A stretch of 64,000 nt of DNA from an uncultured Bacteroides sp. (GTDB lineage Bacteria; Bacteroidota; Bacteroidia; Bacteroidales; Bacteroidaceae), in contig CABUKU010000006.1 in NCBI GenBank assembly GCA_902492205.1, positions 62,001-126,000 on the forward strand, written 5' to 3'. The notes under the pieces are model-generated. The model was not told where the DNA came from. It saw only the letters and a list, made by a program, of their open reading frames with translations, and did no database searches. The position numbers and the translations under genes are program-made. Shown here piece after piece: positions 54,840-63,602 of the stretch; positions within the stretch are counted from its first letter, which is position 1; every line of letters starts with the position of its first letter.

Positions 54840-56015
54840 TTATTGATGTATTATTTTCAAATTCTTATCAATCTGCCTCTTTAGTGTTTCCACCGAAGCA
54901 TAAGTACCCAAACCGTCTTCCGGAGTATTCAAACAATAATCTACTAATTTATCAATGGACGAAACAGCCACATGCATACGGGTATCGGAAGAGGCATAAT
55001 AGATATAAACCGTTCCGTCTTCATCGGCAATCCATCCGTTAGAAAAAAGTACATTGGAGACATCCCCGATACGTTCCTCTCCCACCGGTGCCATGAAATA
55101 TCCACCCGGTGCAGCGATCAGTCTGGAAGGATCCTTTAAGTCGGTCATATACATGTAAAGAACATACCGAAGTCCGGCAGCGCAACCTCTCACGCCATGA
55201 GCCAAATGGAGCCAACCTTTAGAAGTTTTTATAGGATGTGGCCCTTCACCGTTCTTCACTTCCTTGATTGTATGATAATGGCGGAAGTCTATAATCTTTT
55301 CTTCCGTTATCACAGCATTAGCCATATCATCAACAAGTGCCCACCCAATGCCTCCACCGCTACCAGCATCGATAAATCCGTCTTGCGGACGGGTATAAAG
55401 TGCATACTTGCCTTCTACAAATTCGGGATGGAGTACAACATTGCGTTGTTGGCTTTTGGTCTTTAAGTCCGGCAAACGTTCCCAATTCTTCAAATCTTTA
55501 GTCCGGGCAATACCTGCCGTTGCCGTAGCCGATGAGAGATCACCCGGCGCAGCCTTCGGATCAAGACGCTCTGCACAAAAGATTCCGTAAATCCATCCGT
55601 CTTCATGTGCAGTAAGACGCATATCATAAATGTTAGTTGCAGGAATTATATCTTCGGGCATGGTTACCGGATATTCCCAAAAACGGAAATTATCAATTCC
55701 GTTAGGACTCTCGGCAACTGCAAAGAAGGACTTGCGGTCTGCCCCTTCCACCCGAACCATCATCAAATACTTCCCCCCCCACTTGATAGCTCCCGCATTC
55801 ATCGTTGCATTCATGCCAATGCGCTCCATAAGATAAGGGTTGGTTGCTTCATTCAAATCATACCGCCAAAACACCGGGGTGTGTTCTGCTGTCAATACAG
55901 GATATTTATAACGGGTAAAGATGCCGTTACCTTTTTCTTCCGGCATATTTTCCCGTGTTATCAACCTTTCGTAATCTGCAAAAAGTTGGGCGACTCTGTC
56001 ATCAAACTGACTCAT
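54840..56015 (-). CDS. GH130 4-O-beta-D-mannosyl-D-glucose phosphorylase
   Basis: 391 residues, a five-bladed propeller. It splits mannosyl-beta-1,4-glucose with phosphate into mannose 1-phosphate and glucose. Motifs: NATMNAGAIKWGGKYLMMVR, IYDMRLTAHEDGWIYGIF (Asp is the expected general acid), ALYTRPQDGFIDAGSGGGIG, and HGVRGCAAGLRYVLYMYM. The order phosphorylase-symporter-epimerase matches the known Bacteroides mannobiose pathway. A run of eight G in the coding strand (55773-55780) encodes the Trp-Gly-Gly and could slip. Confidence 0.9.
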   Translation of the reverse strand: MSQFDDRVAQLFADYERLITRENMPEEKGNGIFTRYKYPVLTAEHTPVFWRYDLNEATNPYLMERIGMNATMNAGAIKWGGKYLMMVRVEGADRKSFFAVAESPNGIDNFRFWEYPVTMPEDIIPATNIYDMRLTAHEDGWIYGIFCAERLDPKAAPGDLSSATATAGIARTKDLKNWERLPDLKTKSQQRNVVLHPEFVEGKYALYTRPQDGFIDAGSGGGIGWALVDDMANAVITEEKIIDFRHYHTIKEVKNGEGPHPIKTSKGWLHLAHGVRGCAAGLRYVLYMYMTDLKDPSRLIAAPGGYFMAPVGEERIGDVSNVLFSNGWIADEDGTVYIYYASSDTRMHVAVSSIDKLVDYCLNTPEDGLGTYASVETLKRQIDKNLKIIHQ

Positions 56016-56064
56016 GATATTTCTTTAAAATATTAATATTAATGGACATATAAATCTACTGTTG

Positions 56065-56095
56065 CAAAAGTAGGGCATCGCATACGCCTCCACAA
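56065..56095 (-). promoter_or_regulatory. Promoter of the mannan operon
   Basis: Minus strand TTG (56093-56095), 20 bp, TACTTTTG (56065-56072): consensus spacing, predicted start about 43 bp before the GH130 ATG. The AraC gene ends just upstream. Confidence 0.7.
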
Positions 56096-56127
56096 CCATT
56101 TATTTATCCAATACTAATACTTTTCTA

Positions 56128-57018
56128 TCAAATGACAACTTTCTTTTTACGGTAGTTTTCCCTGAACTCTTTCGGTACACAGCCTTTCTTCTTTTTAAAG
56201 ATACGATTGAAATTGGAAAGATTATTAAAGCCGCAATCATAGCATATCTCAGCTATAGATTCGGTAGAGTCCACCAACAGACGGGCAGCAAAGCCCAAGC
56301 GTATATCTATAATATAATCAGACAAATTCTTACCTGTGCGTATCTTGAAAAAACGGCTGAAAGAAACAGGTGTCATTCCTGCTATATCTGCAAGCTGGTT
56401 CAATCGTATTTCTTCACGATAATGCTCATTAATGTAGTCCTGTACTTTTTGCACACGGCGGCTGTCGGAAGTAATTCCAATCTTGGCAAAAGAACTGCTC
56501 GACAGTGTACGTGCCTCACTGCACAAAGAAAGTTCATAAAGAATGGAAAGGAACTTTATAACGGCATAGAATCCTTGTTCTTCGGAAGCCAGTTTATCTA
56601 TCAACGAATAGACTTTCAAAATGGCGGACATGGGAAAACACAAACCTTTCTGAGCTTGCTCCAACATGCGGCGGATACTATCAAACTGATTCTTATTAAT
56701 GAAACTTTTAAAGAAAAGATCGGAAGAAAACTGAATGGTTATTTCACGGATCTGCTTTGAAGTGCATTCGTGCTGCTCCCACACATGCTCCAACTCCTTT
56801 CCTGTAATGAGCACTAAATCATAGTCACCAATAATCTCGGTAGAGTCCCCAACAATGCGTTTCACTCCTGCCGCATGTTCGGTAAAGTTTAATTCATACT
56901 CTGCATGATTGTGAATGGGATAAGTAAATTCTGTTTTATAACGCTCGGCAATATAAAAGCAGTCTTTGTCTGATAACGGTGTTATCTCACGGATAATGTG
57001 ATTAAATTGTGTGTTCAT
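56128..57018 (-). CDS. AraC-family regulator of the mannan operon
   Basis: 296 residues from the ATG at 57018 (a longer frame to 57051 overlaps the promoter). N-terminal cupin (about 25-110; FTYPIHNHAEYELNFTEHAAG has the sugar-binding His-x-His pattern), C-terminal double helix-turn-helix (about 195-290; IRLNQLADIAGMTPVSFSRF and IAEICYDCGFNNLSNFNRIF). Upstream on the same strand as the mannan operon; likely its activator responding to a sugar. Confidence 0.88.
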   Translation of the reverse strand: MNTQFNHIIREITPLSDKDCFYIAERYKTEFTYPIHNHAEYELNFTEHAAGVKRIVGDSTEIIGDYDLVLITGKELEHVWEQHECTSKQIREITIQFSSDLFFKSFINKNQFDSIRRMLEQAQKGLCFPMSAILKVYSLIDKLASEEQGFYAVIKFLSILYELSLCSEARTLSSSSFAKIGITSDSRRVQKVQDYINEHYREEIRLNQLADIAGMTPVSFSRFFKIRTGKNLSDYIIDIRLGFAARLLVDSTESIAEICYDCGFNNLSNFNRIFKKKKGCVPKEFRENYRKKKVVI

Positions 57019-57048
57019 GGTATCGGGTGTTAATAAAGTATCAGGCCA

Positions 57049-57079
57049 CAAATATAAATTACTTTATTTTAATACCAAA
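57049..57079 (-). promoter_or_regulatory. Promoter of the mannan AraC gene
   Basis: Minus strand TTTG (57076-57079), 19 bp, TATATTTG (57049-57056): the best match to the full Bacteroides consensus in this window, about 30 bp before the ATG. Confidence 0.78.
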
Positions 57080-57111
57080 CAATACCACTCATTTTAACCA
57101 TATATAATCAC

Positions 57112-58377
57112 TTATGGCTTCAATGCTTTTACCAACTGGCGCACATCTGCACCGGAAGGATTCTGGAAAACCTGTAAATCGAACTCCGGCACAATGGCAA
57201 GAATATGATCGAATACATCGGCTTGCACACCCTCATAAGGTATCCATGACTTAATAGCGGAAAAGAAATAAAGCTGCACAGGAATGCCTTGTTCGGCAGG
57301 TTGCAGATAACGCACCATGAGAGTCATGGTCTTATTGGCAGCAGGAAGATTCTTTAAATAAGCTGTCAGATAAGCACGAAACACACCAAGATTGGTTTGC
57401 CTTCTGCCGTTCACCACTACCGAAGCATCAATATTTTGTTCCTCATTATACTTCTCAAACTCTTGTTGAGTCCGTTCTATATAATCTGCCAGTAATGAAA
57501 TTTTCCTATACTTATCTAACATCTCTTTAGTACAGAAGCGGACACTGTTCATATCTATATTGATGGAGCGCATAATGCGCCGCCCACCACTTTCTTCCAT
57601 GCCTCTCCAATTTACGAAAGAACCACTGATGAGGGCATAAGGAGGTAAAGTAGTAATAGTATTATCCCAATTCCGGATCTTTACCGTATTCAATGTAACT
57701 TCGAGAACCGTTCCATCCGCACCATAAGCAGGTACTGTAATCCAGTCTCCGGCACGAAGCATATTATTGGCAGAAAGCTGAATGCCGGATACAAATCCCA
57801 TAATACTGTCTTTAAAGACTAACATCAATATAGCTGCCGAAGCTCCCAACCCGGCAAATAAAGTAGCCGGAGACTTATTGATAAGAATACTAATAATGAC
57901 AATGCCACCCAAAAAGAATAAAAGCACCTGAAAGGTCTGCATCAATCCTTTCAACGGCCGGTCCCTGAATTGCTCTTTTTTATCATATATAAGGAATACG
58001 GAAGTAATCACGCTACTCAGAAAACGAAGAAACACCGCTATGATATAAATCATGCAGATACGCCTCAGAAAATCCAACCACTCGGAACCTTTCTCAAAAG
58101 CAAGTGGCAAAAAGATATATATAAGTATAGGCGCTACAATACGGGTAAAATTAGTAAGCACCTTCTTGTTGAACAGTTCATCATCCCAGGTTGCTTTGGT
58201 ATGCTTTACAATTCTGCCCACAGTACTAATTACTACCGTACGGACAATATAGTCGGCTATATAAGCAACACCGATGATAAGCAGGATAATAATTATCTGA
58301 TCCAAATCATCCGACATTGATTGTGAAAGGCCTATCGAACGAAGCACATGATTCACCGATCCTATCAAATTCTCCAT
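57112..58377 (-). CDS. Mechanosensitive ion channel, MscS family
   Basis: 421 residues from the ATG at 58377; the longer frame begins with GTG. About five N-terminal hydrophobic segments, then the MscS pore helix and beta domain: SAAILMLVFKDSIMGFVSGI, MLRAGDWITVPAYGADGTVLEVTLNTVKIR. The long C-terminal domain with HILAIVPEFDLQVFQNPSG resembles the YbdG/MscM subgroup. It releases solutes on hypo-osmotic shock. Monocistronic. Confidence 0.88.
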   Translation of the reverse strand: MENLIGSVNHVLRSIGLSQSMSDDLDQIIIILLIIGVAYIADYIVRTVVISTVGRIVKHTKATWDDELFNKKVLTNFTRIVAPILIYIFLPLAFEKGSEWLDFLRRICMIYIIAVFLRFLSSVITSVFLIYDKKEQFRDRPLKGLMQTFQVLLFFLGGIVIISILINKSPATLFAGLGASAAILMLVFKDSIMGFVSGIQLSANNMLRAGDWITVPAYGADGTVLEVTLNTVKIRNWDNTITTLPPYALISGSFVNWRGMEESGGRRIMRSINIDMNSVRFCTKEMLDKYRKISLLADYIERTQQEFEKYNEEQNIDASVVVNGRRQTNLGVFRAYLTAYLKNLPAANKTMTLMVRYLQPAEQGIPVQLYFFSAIKSWIPYEGVQADVFDHILAIVPEFDLQVFQNPSGADVRQLVKALKP

Positions 58378-58441
58378 ATTCCTCAACACTTAGGTTATTA
58401 TAATGAAACACCCATAAAAGTTATTTGTTCGGAAAAAGAAA

Positions 58442-58466
58442 AAGGAGCTATATCCCTATAACTCCT
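58442..58466 (-). terminator. Terminator of acn-icd-gltA
   Basis: Minus strand AGGAGTTATA, loop GGGA, TATAGCTCCT, then TTTTCTTTTT; one mismatch. 23 bp after the gltA stop. Confidence 0.65.
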
Positions 58467-58488
58467 CCTCTTTAATTAAGACAGTTTA

Positions 58489-59832
58489 TCAGCGTTTATC
58501 CAATGGGATATACTCTTGTTCTTCCAACACATTTTTATAAGCAGGACGAATAATTCTCTTACCTGCAAAGGTTAGTTCCTCATTGCGGTGTGCTGTCCAA
58601 CCCACGATACGTGCCATTGCAAACAGCGGAGTGTAGATTTCAAATGGCAAACCGATCATCTCGTAAACAAAGCCCGAATAGAAGTCTATGTTGCTCGATA
58701 CGGTCTTTCCGTTGTTTTTAATCTTACGGAAACATTCAATAGCACGGTCTTCGAGCAGTTCCAAGAAAGCAAACTCACGTTCACGTCCTTTTTCTTTTGC
58801 CAATTCCCGGGCAAGCTCCTTCAACAACAGGGCACGAGGATCGGAAATAGTATAAACAGCATGTCCTATACCATAGATAAGTCCGGTTTTATTATATACT
58901 TCCTTGCGAAGCATCTTACCGAAGTATTCATCAATCTCTTTCACATCTTCCCAATTATGGATATTCTCCTTCAAATGGTGGAACATATCCACTACCTGAA
59001 TATTGGCACCTCCGTGAAGCGGACCTTTCAATGAACCGATTCCGGCAGCAATAGAAGAATACGTGTCTGTTCCTGTTGAAGAGGTTACACGAACAGTGAA
59101 AGTAGAGTTATTACCACCACCATGCTCTGCCTGAAGAACTAACAAAAGGTCGAGTACCCGGGCATCGAGGTTGGTATAATCTCTTTTCAGCATGTAGAGA
59201 AAGTTCTCTGCAATACCCAAATCTTCACGAGGGTGACGGATGTGCAGAGAACGTCCATGTGTGCTGTGACGATATATATTATAGGCATAAGCTATAATCG
59301 TAGGAAATTTGGAAATAAGGTCGATAGACTGACGCATCAGGTTATCATGCGATGTGTCATCCGGATTGGGATCGAATGTATACATTTCGAGCACACTGCG
59401 GGCAAGGATATTCATAATATTCTGTCCTTCGAGGTCGAGAATATTCATCTTTGTTTTTTGCTCCAATGGCATGTTGTCTGTAATCAGTTCTTTAAATGCC
59501 GCCAACTCATCTTTATTAGGCAACTTTCCCGAAAGCATCAGATAGGCCACTTCTTCAAAACCGAAACGCTTGTCTTTTATCAGTTCATGGGCAATATCTT
59601 CCACATCATGTCCGCGATAGAACAACTTTCCGGGGATCGGTTTCAAACCTCCGCCTTCCACACGTTCATACCCCACCACATTACCGATACGGGTTAAACC
59701 GACCAATACACCTGTGCCGTCTTCATTACGCAATCCGCGTTTCACTCCGAACTTGGAGAACAATTCATTATCAATTTTACAAGCTTCTTTCATCTCCTCG
59801 GAGAGCTTATACACGATATATTCCTTTTTCAT
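58489..59832 (-). CDS. gltA: Citrate synthase
   Basis: 447 residues. Joins acetyl-CoA and oxaloacetate; entry to the oxidative branch. Active-site motifs: QAEHGGGNNSTFTVRVTSSTG (His), LKGPLHGGANIQVVDMFHHL (second His), YGIGHAVYTISDPRA and SNIDFYSGFVYEMIGLP (catalytic Asp and binding Arg nearby). Slightly longer than the E. coli protein. Third gene after acn and icd, 11 bp gap. Confidence 0.94.
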   Translation of the reverse strand: MKKEYIVYKLSEEMKEACKIDNELFSKFGVKRGLRNEDGTGVLVGLTRIGNVVGYERVEGGGLKPIPGKLFYRGHDVEDIAHELIKDKRFGFEEVAYLMLSGKLPNKDELAAFKELITDNMPLEQKTKMNILDLEGQNIMNILARSVLEMYTFDPNPDDTSHDNLMRQSIDLISKFPTIIAYAYNIYRHSTHGRSLHIRHPREDLGIAENFLYMLKRDYTNLDARVLDLLLVLQAEHGGGNNSTFTVRVTSSTGTDTYSSIAAGIGSLKGPLHGGANIQVVDMFHHLKENIHNWEDVKEIDEYFGKMLRKEVYNKTGLIYGIGHAVYTISDPRALLLKELARELAKEKGREREFAFLELLEDRAIECFRKIKNNGKTVSSNIDFYSGFVYEMIGLPFEIYTPLFAMARIVGWTAHRNEELTFAGKRIIRPAYKNVLEEQEYIPLDKR

Positions 59833-59843
59833 ATGGGTGAGTT

Positions 59844-61031
59844 TTATTGATTAATAATTTCAATGAGGCAATTGCCAAAATCTTTTGTACTGAGTTCCAT
59901 ACCTTCATCCATGAAACGTGCAAGATCCACCGTTGCTTTTCCGGCTTCAAAAGCCTGTTCCATAGCAGAAGTAATCAGATTGGCGGCTTCGTTCCAACCC
60001 AGATATTCGAGCATCATTACAGAAGATAATAAGAGTGAAGAAGGATTCACTATATTCTTTCCTGCAATGTTTGGAGCTGTTCCGTGCGTTGCCTCAAAAA
60101 TAGCGTGACCGGTGTCATAATTGATATTGGCACCCGGTGCAATGCCTATACCTCCTACCATAGCTGCAAGCTGGTCGGATATATAATCGCCGTTAAGATT
60201 CAGCGTAGCTATAACAGAATATTGTTCGGGAACCAACAGCGTGTTTTGCAAAAACGCATCGGCAATGCAGTCTTTAATTACCAGTTTTCCTGATTTTATA
60301 GCATCTCCGAACTCACGCTCTGCCAATTCATAGCCCCATTTCTTAAAGCCTCCTTCGGTGAACTTCATAATATTGCCCTTATGAACTAACGTAACAGAAG
60401 GTAAATTATGTTCCAAAGCAAAGCGGATAGCCGCACGAACCAAACGTTCGGTTCCTTCAATGGAAACAGGCTTTACTCCGAAAGACGAAGTTTCGGGGAA
60501 ACGTACTTTACTTACTCCCATTTCATCATGCAAGAAGTTGTAGAACTTCTTGGCCTCGGGAGTTCCTTGTTCCCATTCGATGCCTGCATAAATATCTTCC
60601 GTATTCTCACGGAAAATGCACATATCTACTTTCTGAGGTTCTTTAATGGGAGACACTACTCCCTTAAACCAGCGAACAGGGCGCAAACACACATATAAAT
60701 CCAATTCCTGGCGCAAAGCCACATTCAGTGAGCGGATTCCACCTCCCACAGGAGTGGTAAGCGGCCCTTTAATGCCTATCAAATATTCGCGAAAAGTCTT
60801 CATTGTTTCTTCGGGCAACCAGCTACCTGTTTGCTCGAAAGCTTTCCCTCCCGCCAATACTTCTTTCCATTCAATGCTGCGTTTCCCATTATATGCCGCT
60901 TTTACCGCAGCATCTACTATTGCCTGACAAACAGGAGTAATCTCTGCACCTACCCCATCACCTTCAATGAATGGAATAGTAACATGATCGGGAACCGCCA
61001 GCTTACCGTTTTGCATTGATACTTTGCTCAT
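59844..61031 (-). CDS. icd: Isocitrate dehydrogenase (NADP type)
   Basis: 395 residues of the decarboxylating dehydrogenase superfamily. Oxidises isocitrate to 2-oxoglutarate. Signatures: PFIEGDGVGAEITP at the start, LRQELDLYVCLRPVRWFKGV (substrate Arg residues), FRENTEDIYAGIEW, VHKGNIMKFTEGGF, and LNGDYISDQLAAMVGGIGIA with the metal-binding Asp residues; GTAPNIAGKNIVNPSS near the cofactor site. Between acn (12 bp) and gltA. Confidence 0.94.
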   Translation of the reverse strand: MSKVSMQNGKLAVPDHVTIPFIEGDGVGAEITPVCQAIVDAAVKAAYNGKRSIEWKEVLAGGKAFEQTGSWLPEETMKTFREYLIGIKGPLTTPVGGGIRSLNVALRQELDLYVCLRPVRWFKGVVSPIKEPQKVDMCIFRENTEDIYAGIEWEQGTPEAKKFYNFLHDEMGVSKVRFPETSSFGVKPVSIEGTERLVRAAIRFALEHNLPSVTLVHKGNIMKFTEGGFKKWGYELAEREFGDAIKSGKLVIKDCIADAFLQNTLLVPEQYSVIATLNLNGDYISDQLAAMVGGIGIAPGANINYDTGHAIFEATHGTAPNIAGKNIVNPSSLLLSSVMMLEYLGWNEAANLITSAMEQAFEAGKATVDLARFMDEGMELSTKDFGNCLIEIINQ

Positions 61032-61043
61032 AATATTCCGTTT

Positions 61044-63299
61044 TTATCGTTTTGTTGCATTCAGTGCAGAACCGGCTTTAAACCAACCTATCTGCATGTC
61101 ATTATAAGTATGTGCCACCTCAAAGGATTCTTCCGTACCGTCGTCATGACGTACAATGACTGTCAGGTTCTTACCCGGAGCAAAGTCTTTCAACCCGGTA
61201 ATGGAAATCTTGTCGTGCTCACGGATGCGGGCATAATCGTCCTTATTTATAAAAGTAACTGCCAACATTCCTTGCTTTTTCAGGTTTGTTTCATGGATGC
61301 GGGCAAAACTCTTGGCAAGTATTGCTTTCACGTTGAGGAAACGAGGCTCCATTGCAGCATGTTCACGGCTCGAACCTTCTCCATAGTTTTCCTCGGCTAC
61401 CACAATGGAAGAAATTCCCTTTTCCTTATATTGTTTTGCCACTGTAGATACAGATTCATACTCCCCGTTCAAACCGTTCCACACACTATTAGTCTGTCCG
61501 TTGAAAGCATTGACGGCACCCATCAGCATATTATCGGAAATGTTTTCCAAATGTCCGCGGAAACGAAGCCAAGGGCCTGCCATTGAAATATGATCCGTAG
61601 TACATTTACCCTGTGTCTTGATAAGCAACGGCATATCCGTCAGATCTTCCCCGCTCCACGGCGCAAAAGGAACGAGTACCTGTAAGCGATTGGAGTCTGA
61701 ATGAATATGTACATCAATACTCTTACCTTCGGCAGATGGTGCAATGTAGCCGTTATCGTCCACTGTAAAGCCCTTTGCAGGCAACGTATCTCCCGTAGGA
61801 GGATTCAGCTTCACTTTACGGCCATGAGCATCTATCAACCTGTCTTTTAATGGGTTGAAACATAAATCTCCCGCAATAGTCAAAGCCATAGCCAACTCCG
61901 GCGATGCCACGAAAGCAAAGGTATTAGGATTGCCGTCGGCACGTTTGGCAAAATTACGATTGAAGGAAGTCACGATAGAGTTTTTACGTGTAGGATCATC
62001 CGTATGACGTTTCCATTGCCCGATACATGGGCCACAGGCATTTGCCATGATTACACCTCCGATAGCTTCAAAATCGGCAATCATGCCATCGCGTTCGGCA
62101 GTACAACGAATTTGCTCGGAACCGGGATTCACAATAAGCGGGGCAGACACATGCAAATGTTTCTCCACAGCCTGACGGGCTATTGAGGCTGCGCGGCTCA
62201 TATCCTGATAGGATGAATTGGTACAAGAGCCAATCAATCCCACTTCCATTTTACGGGGATAACCGTTTAATATCACCTTTTCCGCAAACTCGGAAATAGG
62301 AGTAGCAGCATCGGGAGTGAACGGACCATTGATATAGGGTTCGAGAGTGGATAAATCAATCTCGATAATCCTGTCATAATGTTTTTCGGGATGTGCACTC
62401 ACTTCATCATCAGCTTTCAGATAAGAAGCTAAAGCATTTGCCATATCCGCCACATCCGCACGTCCTGTCGCACACAGGTATTCCGCCATCTGTTCATCAT
62501 AAGGGAAAAGAGAGGTGGTTGCCCCTACTTCCGCTCCCATGTTACAAATGGTTGCTTTACCGGTAGCCGACAGCGAAGCCGTTCCGTCACCAAAATATTC
62601 TATAATGGCATTGGTAGCACCTTTCACAGTGAGGATACCTGCCAATTTCAAGATCACGTCTTTAGGAGCAGCCCAACCGTTTAGTTTCCCGGTCAACTTC
62701 ACTCCGATAAGTTTCGGCATTTTCAATTCCCACTCCATGCCTGTCATCACATCCACCGCATCGGCTCCTCCTACACCGATAGCAATCATTCCAAGTCCTC
62801 CGGCATTCGGGGTGTGAGAGTCTGTCCCTACCATCATTCCTCCTGGAAAAGCATAGTTTTCTAAGATAACCTGATGAATAATTCCTGCACCGGGTTTCCA
62901 AAAGCCTATGCCATATTTGGCAGACACACTTTTCAAGAAATCATATACTTCTTTATTGGTTTCACGGGCGGTAGAAAGGTCACCCGCCGCACCCTTATTA
63001 GCCTGAATCAAGTGATCACAATGCACCGTTGCGGGTACAGCCGATTCTTTTTTTCCGGCATTCATAAATTGCAATAGAGCCATCTGTGCTGTTGCATCCT
63101 GCATTGCCACCCTGTCCGGACGAAAATTTACATAATCTTCGCCTCTCTTGTAGTCGGTTATTTTACTTTCATCATACAAATGTGCATACAAGATTTTTTC
63201 GGCAAGTGTCATTTTTCTTCCCAGCTTCTCTCTTGCATGGTCTACTCTCGCTGCAAACGATGAGTAGAATTTTTTAAGCATTTCAATGTCGTAAGCCAT
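61044..63299 (-). CDS. acn: Aconitate hydratase
   Basis: 751 residues, mitochondrial-type aconitase. Interconverts citrate and isocitrate with a 4Fe-4S cluster. The cluster Cys residues are visible in GLIGSCTNSSYQDM and ANACGPCIGQWKRH; VGTDSHTPNAGGLGMIAIGVGG is the family signature; the swivel domain includes NYGEGSSREHAAMEPRFLN. I start at the ATG 63299 (MAYDIEMLKKF); a longer frame to 63368 adds 23 residues over the promoter area. First gene of acn-icd-gltA, supplying 2-oxoglutarate for glutamate. Confidence 0.94.
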   Translation of the reverse strand: MAYDIEMLKKFYSSFAARVDHAREKLGRKMTLAEKILYAHLYDESKITDYKRGEDYVNFRPDRVAMQDATAQMALLQFMNAGKKESAVPATVHCDHLIQANKGAAGDLSTARETNKEVYDFLKSVSAKYGIGFWKPGAGIIHQVILENYAFPGGMMVGTDSHTPNAGGLGMIAIGVGGADAVDVMTGMEWELKMPKLIGVKLTGKLNGWAAPKDVILKLAGILTVKGATNAIIEYFGDGTASLSATGKATICNMGAEVGATTSLFPYDEQMAEYLCATGRADVADMANALASYLKADDEVSAHPEKHYDRIIEIDLSTLEPYINGPFTPDAATPISEFAEKVILNGYPRKMEVGLIGSCTNSSYQDMSRAASIARQAVEKHLHVSAPLIVNPGSEQIRCTAERDGMIADFEAIGGVIMANACGPCIGQWKRHTDDPTRKNSIVTSFNRNFAKRADGNPNTFAFVASPELAMALTIAGDLCFNPLKDRLIDAHGRKVKLNPPTGDTLPAKGFTVDDNGYIAPSAEGKSIDVHIHSDSNRLQVLVPFAPWSGEDLTDMPLLIKTQGKCTTDHISMAGPWLRFRGHLENISDNMLMGAVNAFNGQTNSVWNGLNGEYESVSTVAKQYKEKGISSIVVAEENYGEGSSREHAAMEPRFLNVKAILAKSFARIHETNLKKQGMLAVTFINKDDYARIREHDKISITGLKDFAPGKNLTVIVRHDDGTEESFEVAHTYNDMQIGWFKAGSALNATKR

Positions 63300-63393
63300 C
63301 AGATAAGTCGTTTTAATTAGTAAGGTACTATTATATATAACCTTTCGCGTATCGTTTATGTTTAACAAACTCTAATATTTTTCCGGTTATTTG

Positions 63394-63401
63394 CAAATAT
63401 A
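63394..63401 (-). promoter_or_regulatory. Candidate -7 box of the acn operon
   Basis: Minus strand TATATTTG, 94 bp before the acn start; no clear -33. Bases 63402-63470 are AT-rich with nothing else recognised. Confidence 0.4.
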
Positions 63402-63472
63402 TAAATAATTAATTAAAGATTGTAATGATTACAAGATAAAAATCAGTTAAAAGTTTAAGTGAGATTAAAATG

Positions 63473-63507
63473 ACGTCCCCGGAGGTTTGTAAAAAGCCTT
63501 CCGACGT
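63473..63507 (-). terminator. Hairpin after the right-edge gene
   Basis: ACGTC and GGAGG pair with CCTTCC and GACGT across a 12-nt loop, about 96 bp after the stop of the next gene. A smaller hairpin, ACGTTTT-CGGC-AAAACGT, is at 63548-63565. Only weak T tracts. Confidence 0.42.
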
Positions 63508-63602
63508 TTTATATAAAACAAAAGGAGGTTTTGATAAAAACGACTTTACGTTTTCGGCAAAACGTTTATACGTTTATTGGGAACTATACAGATAGTATGT
63601 TT

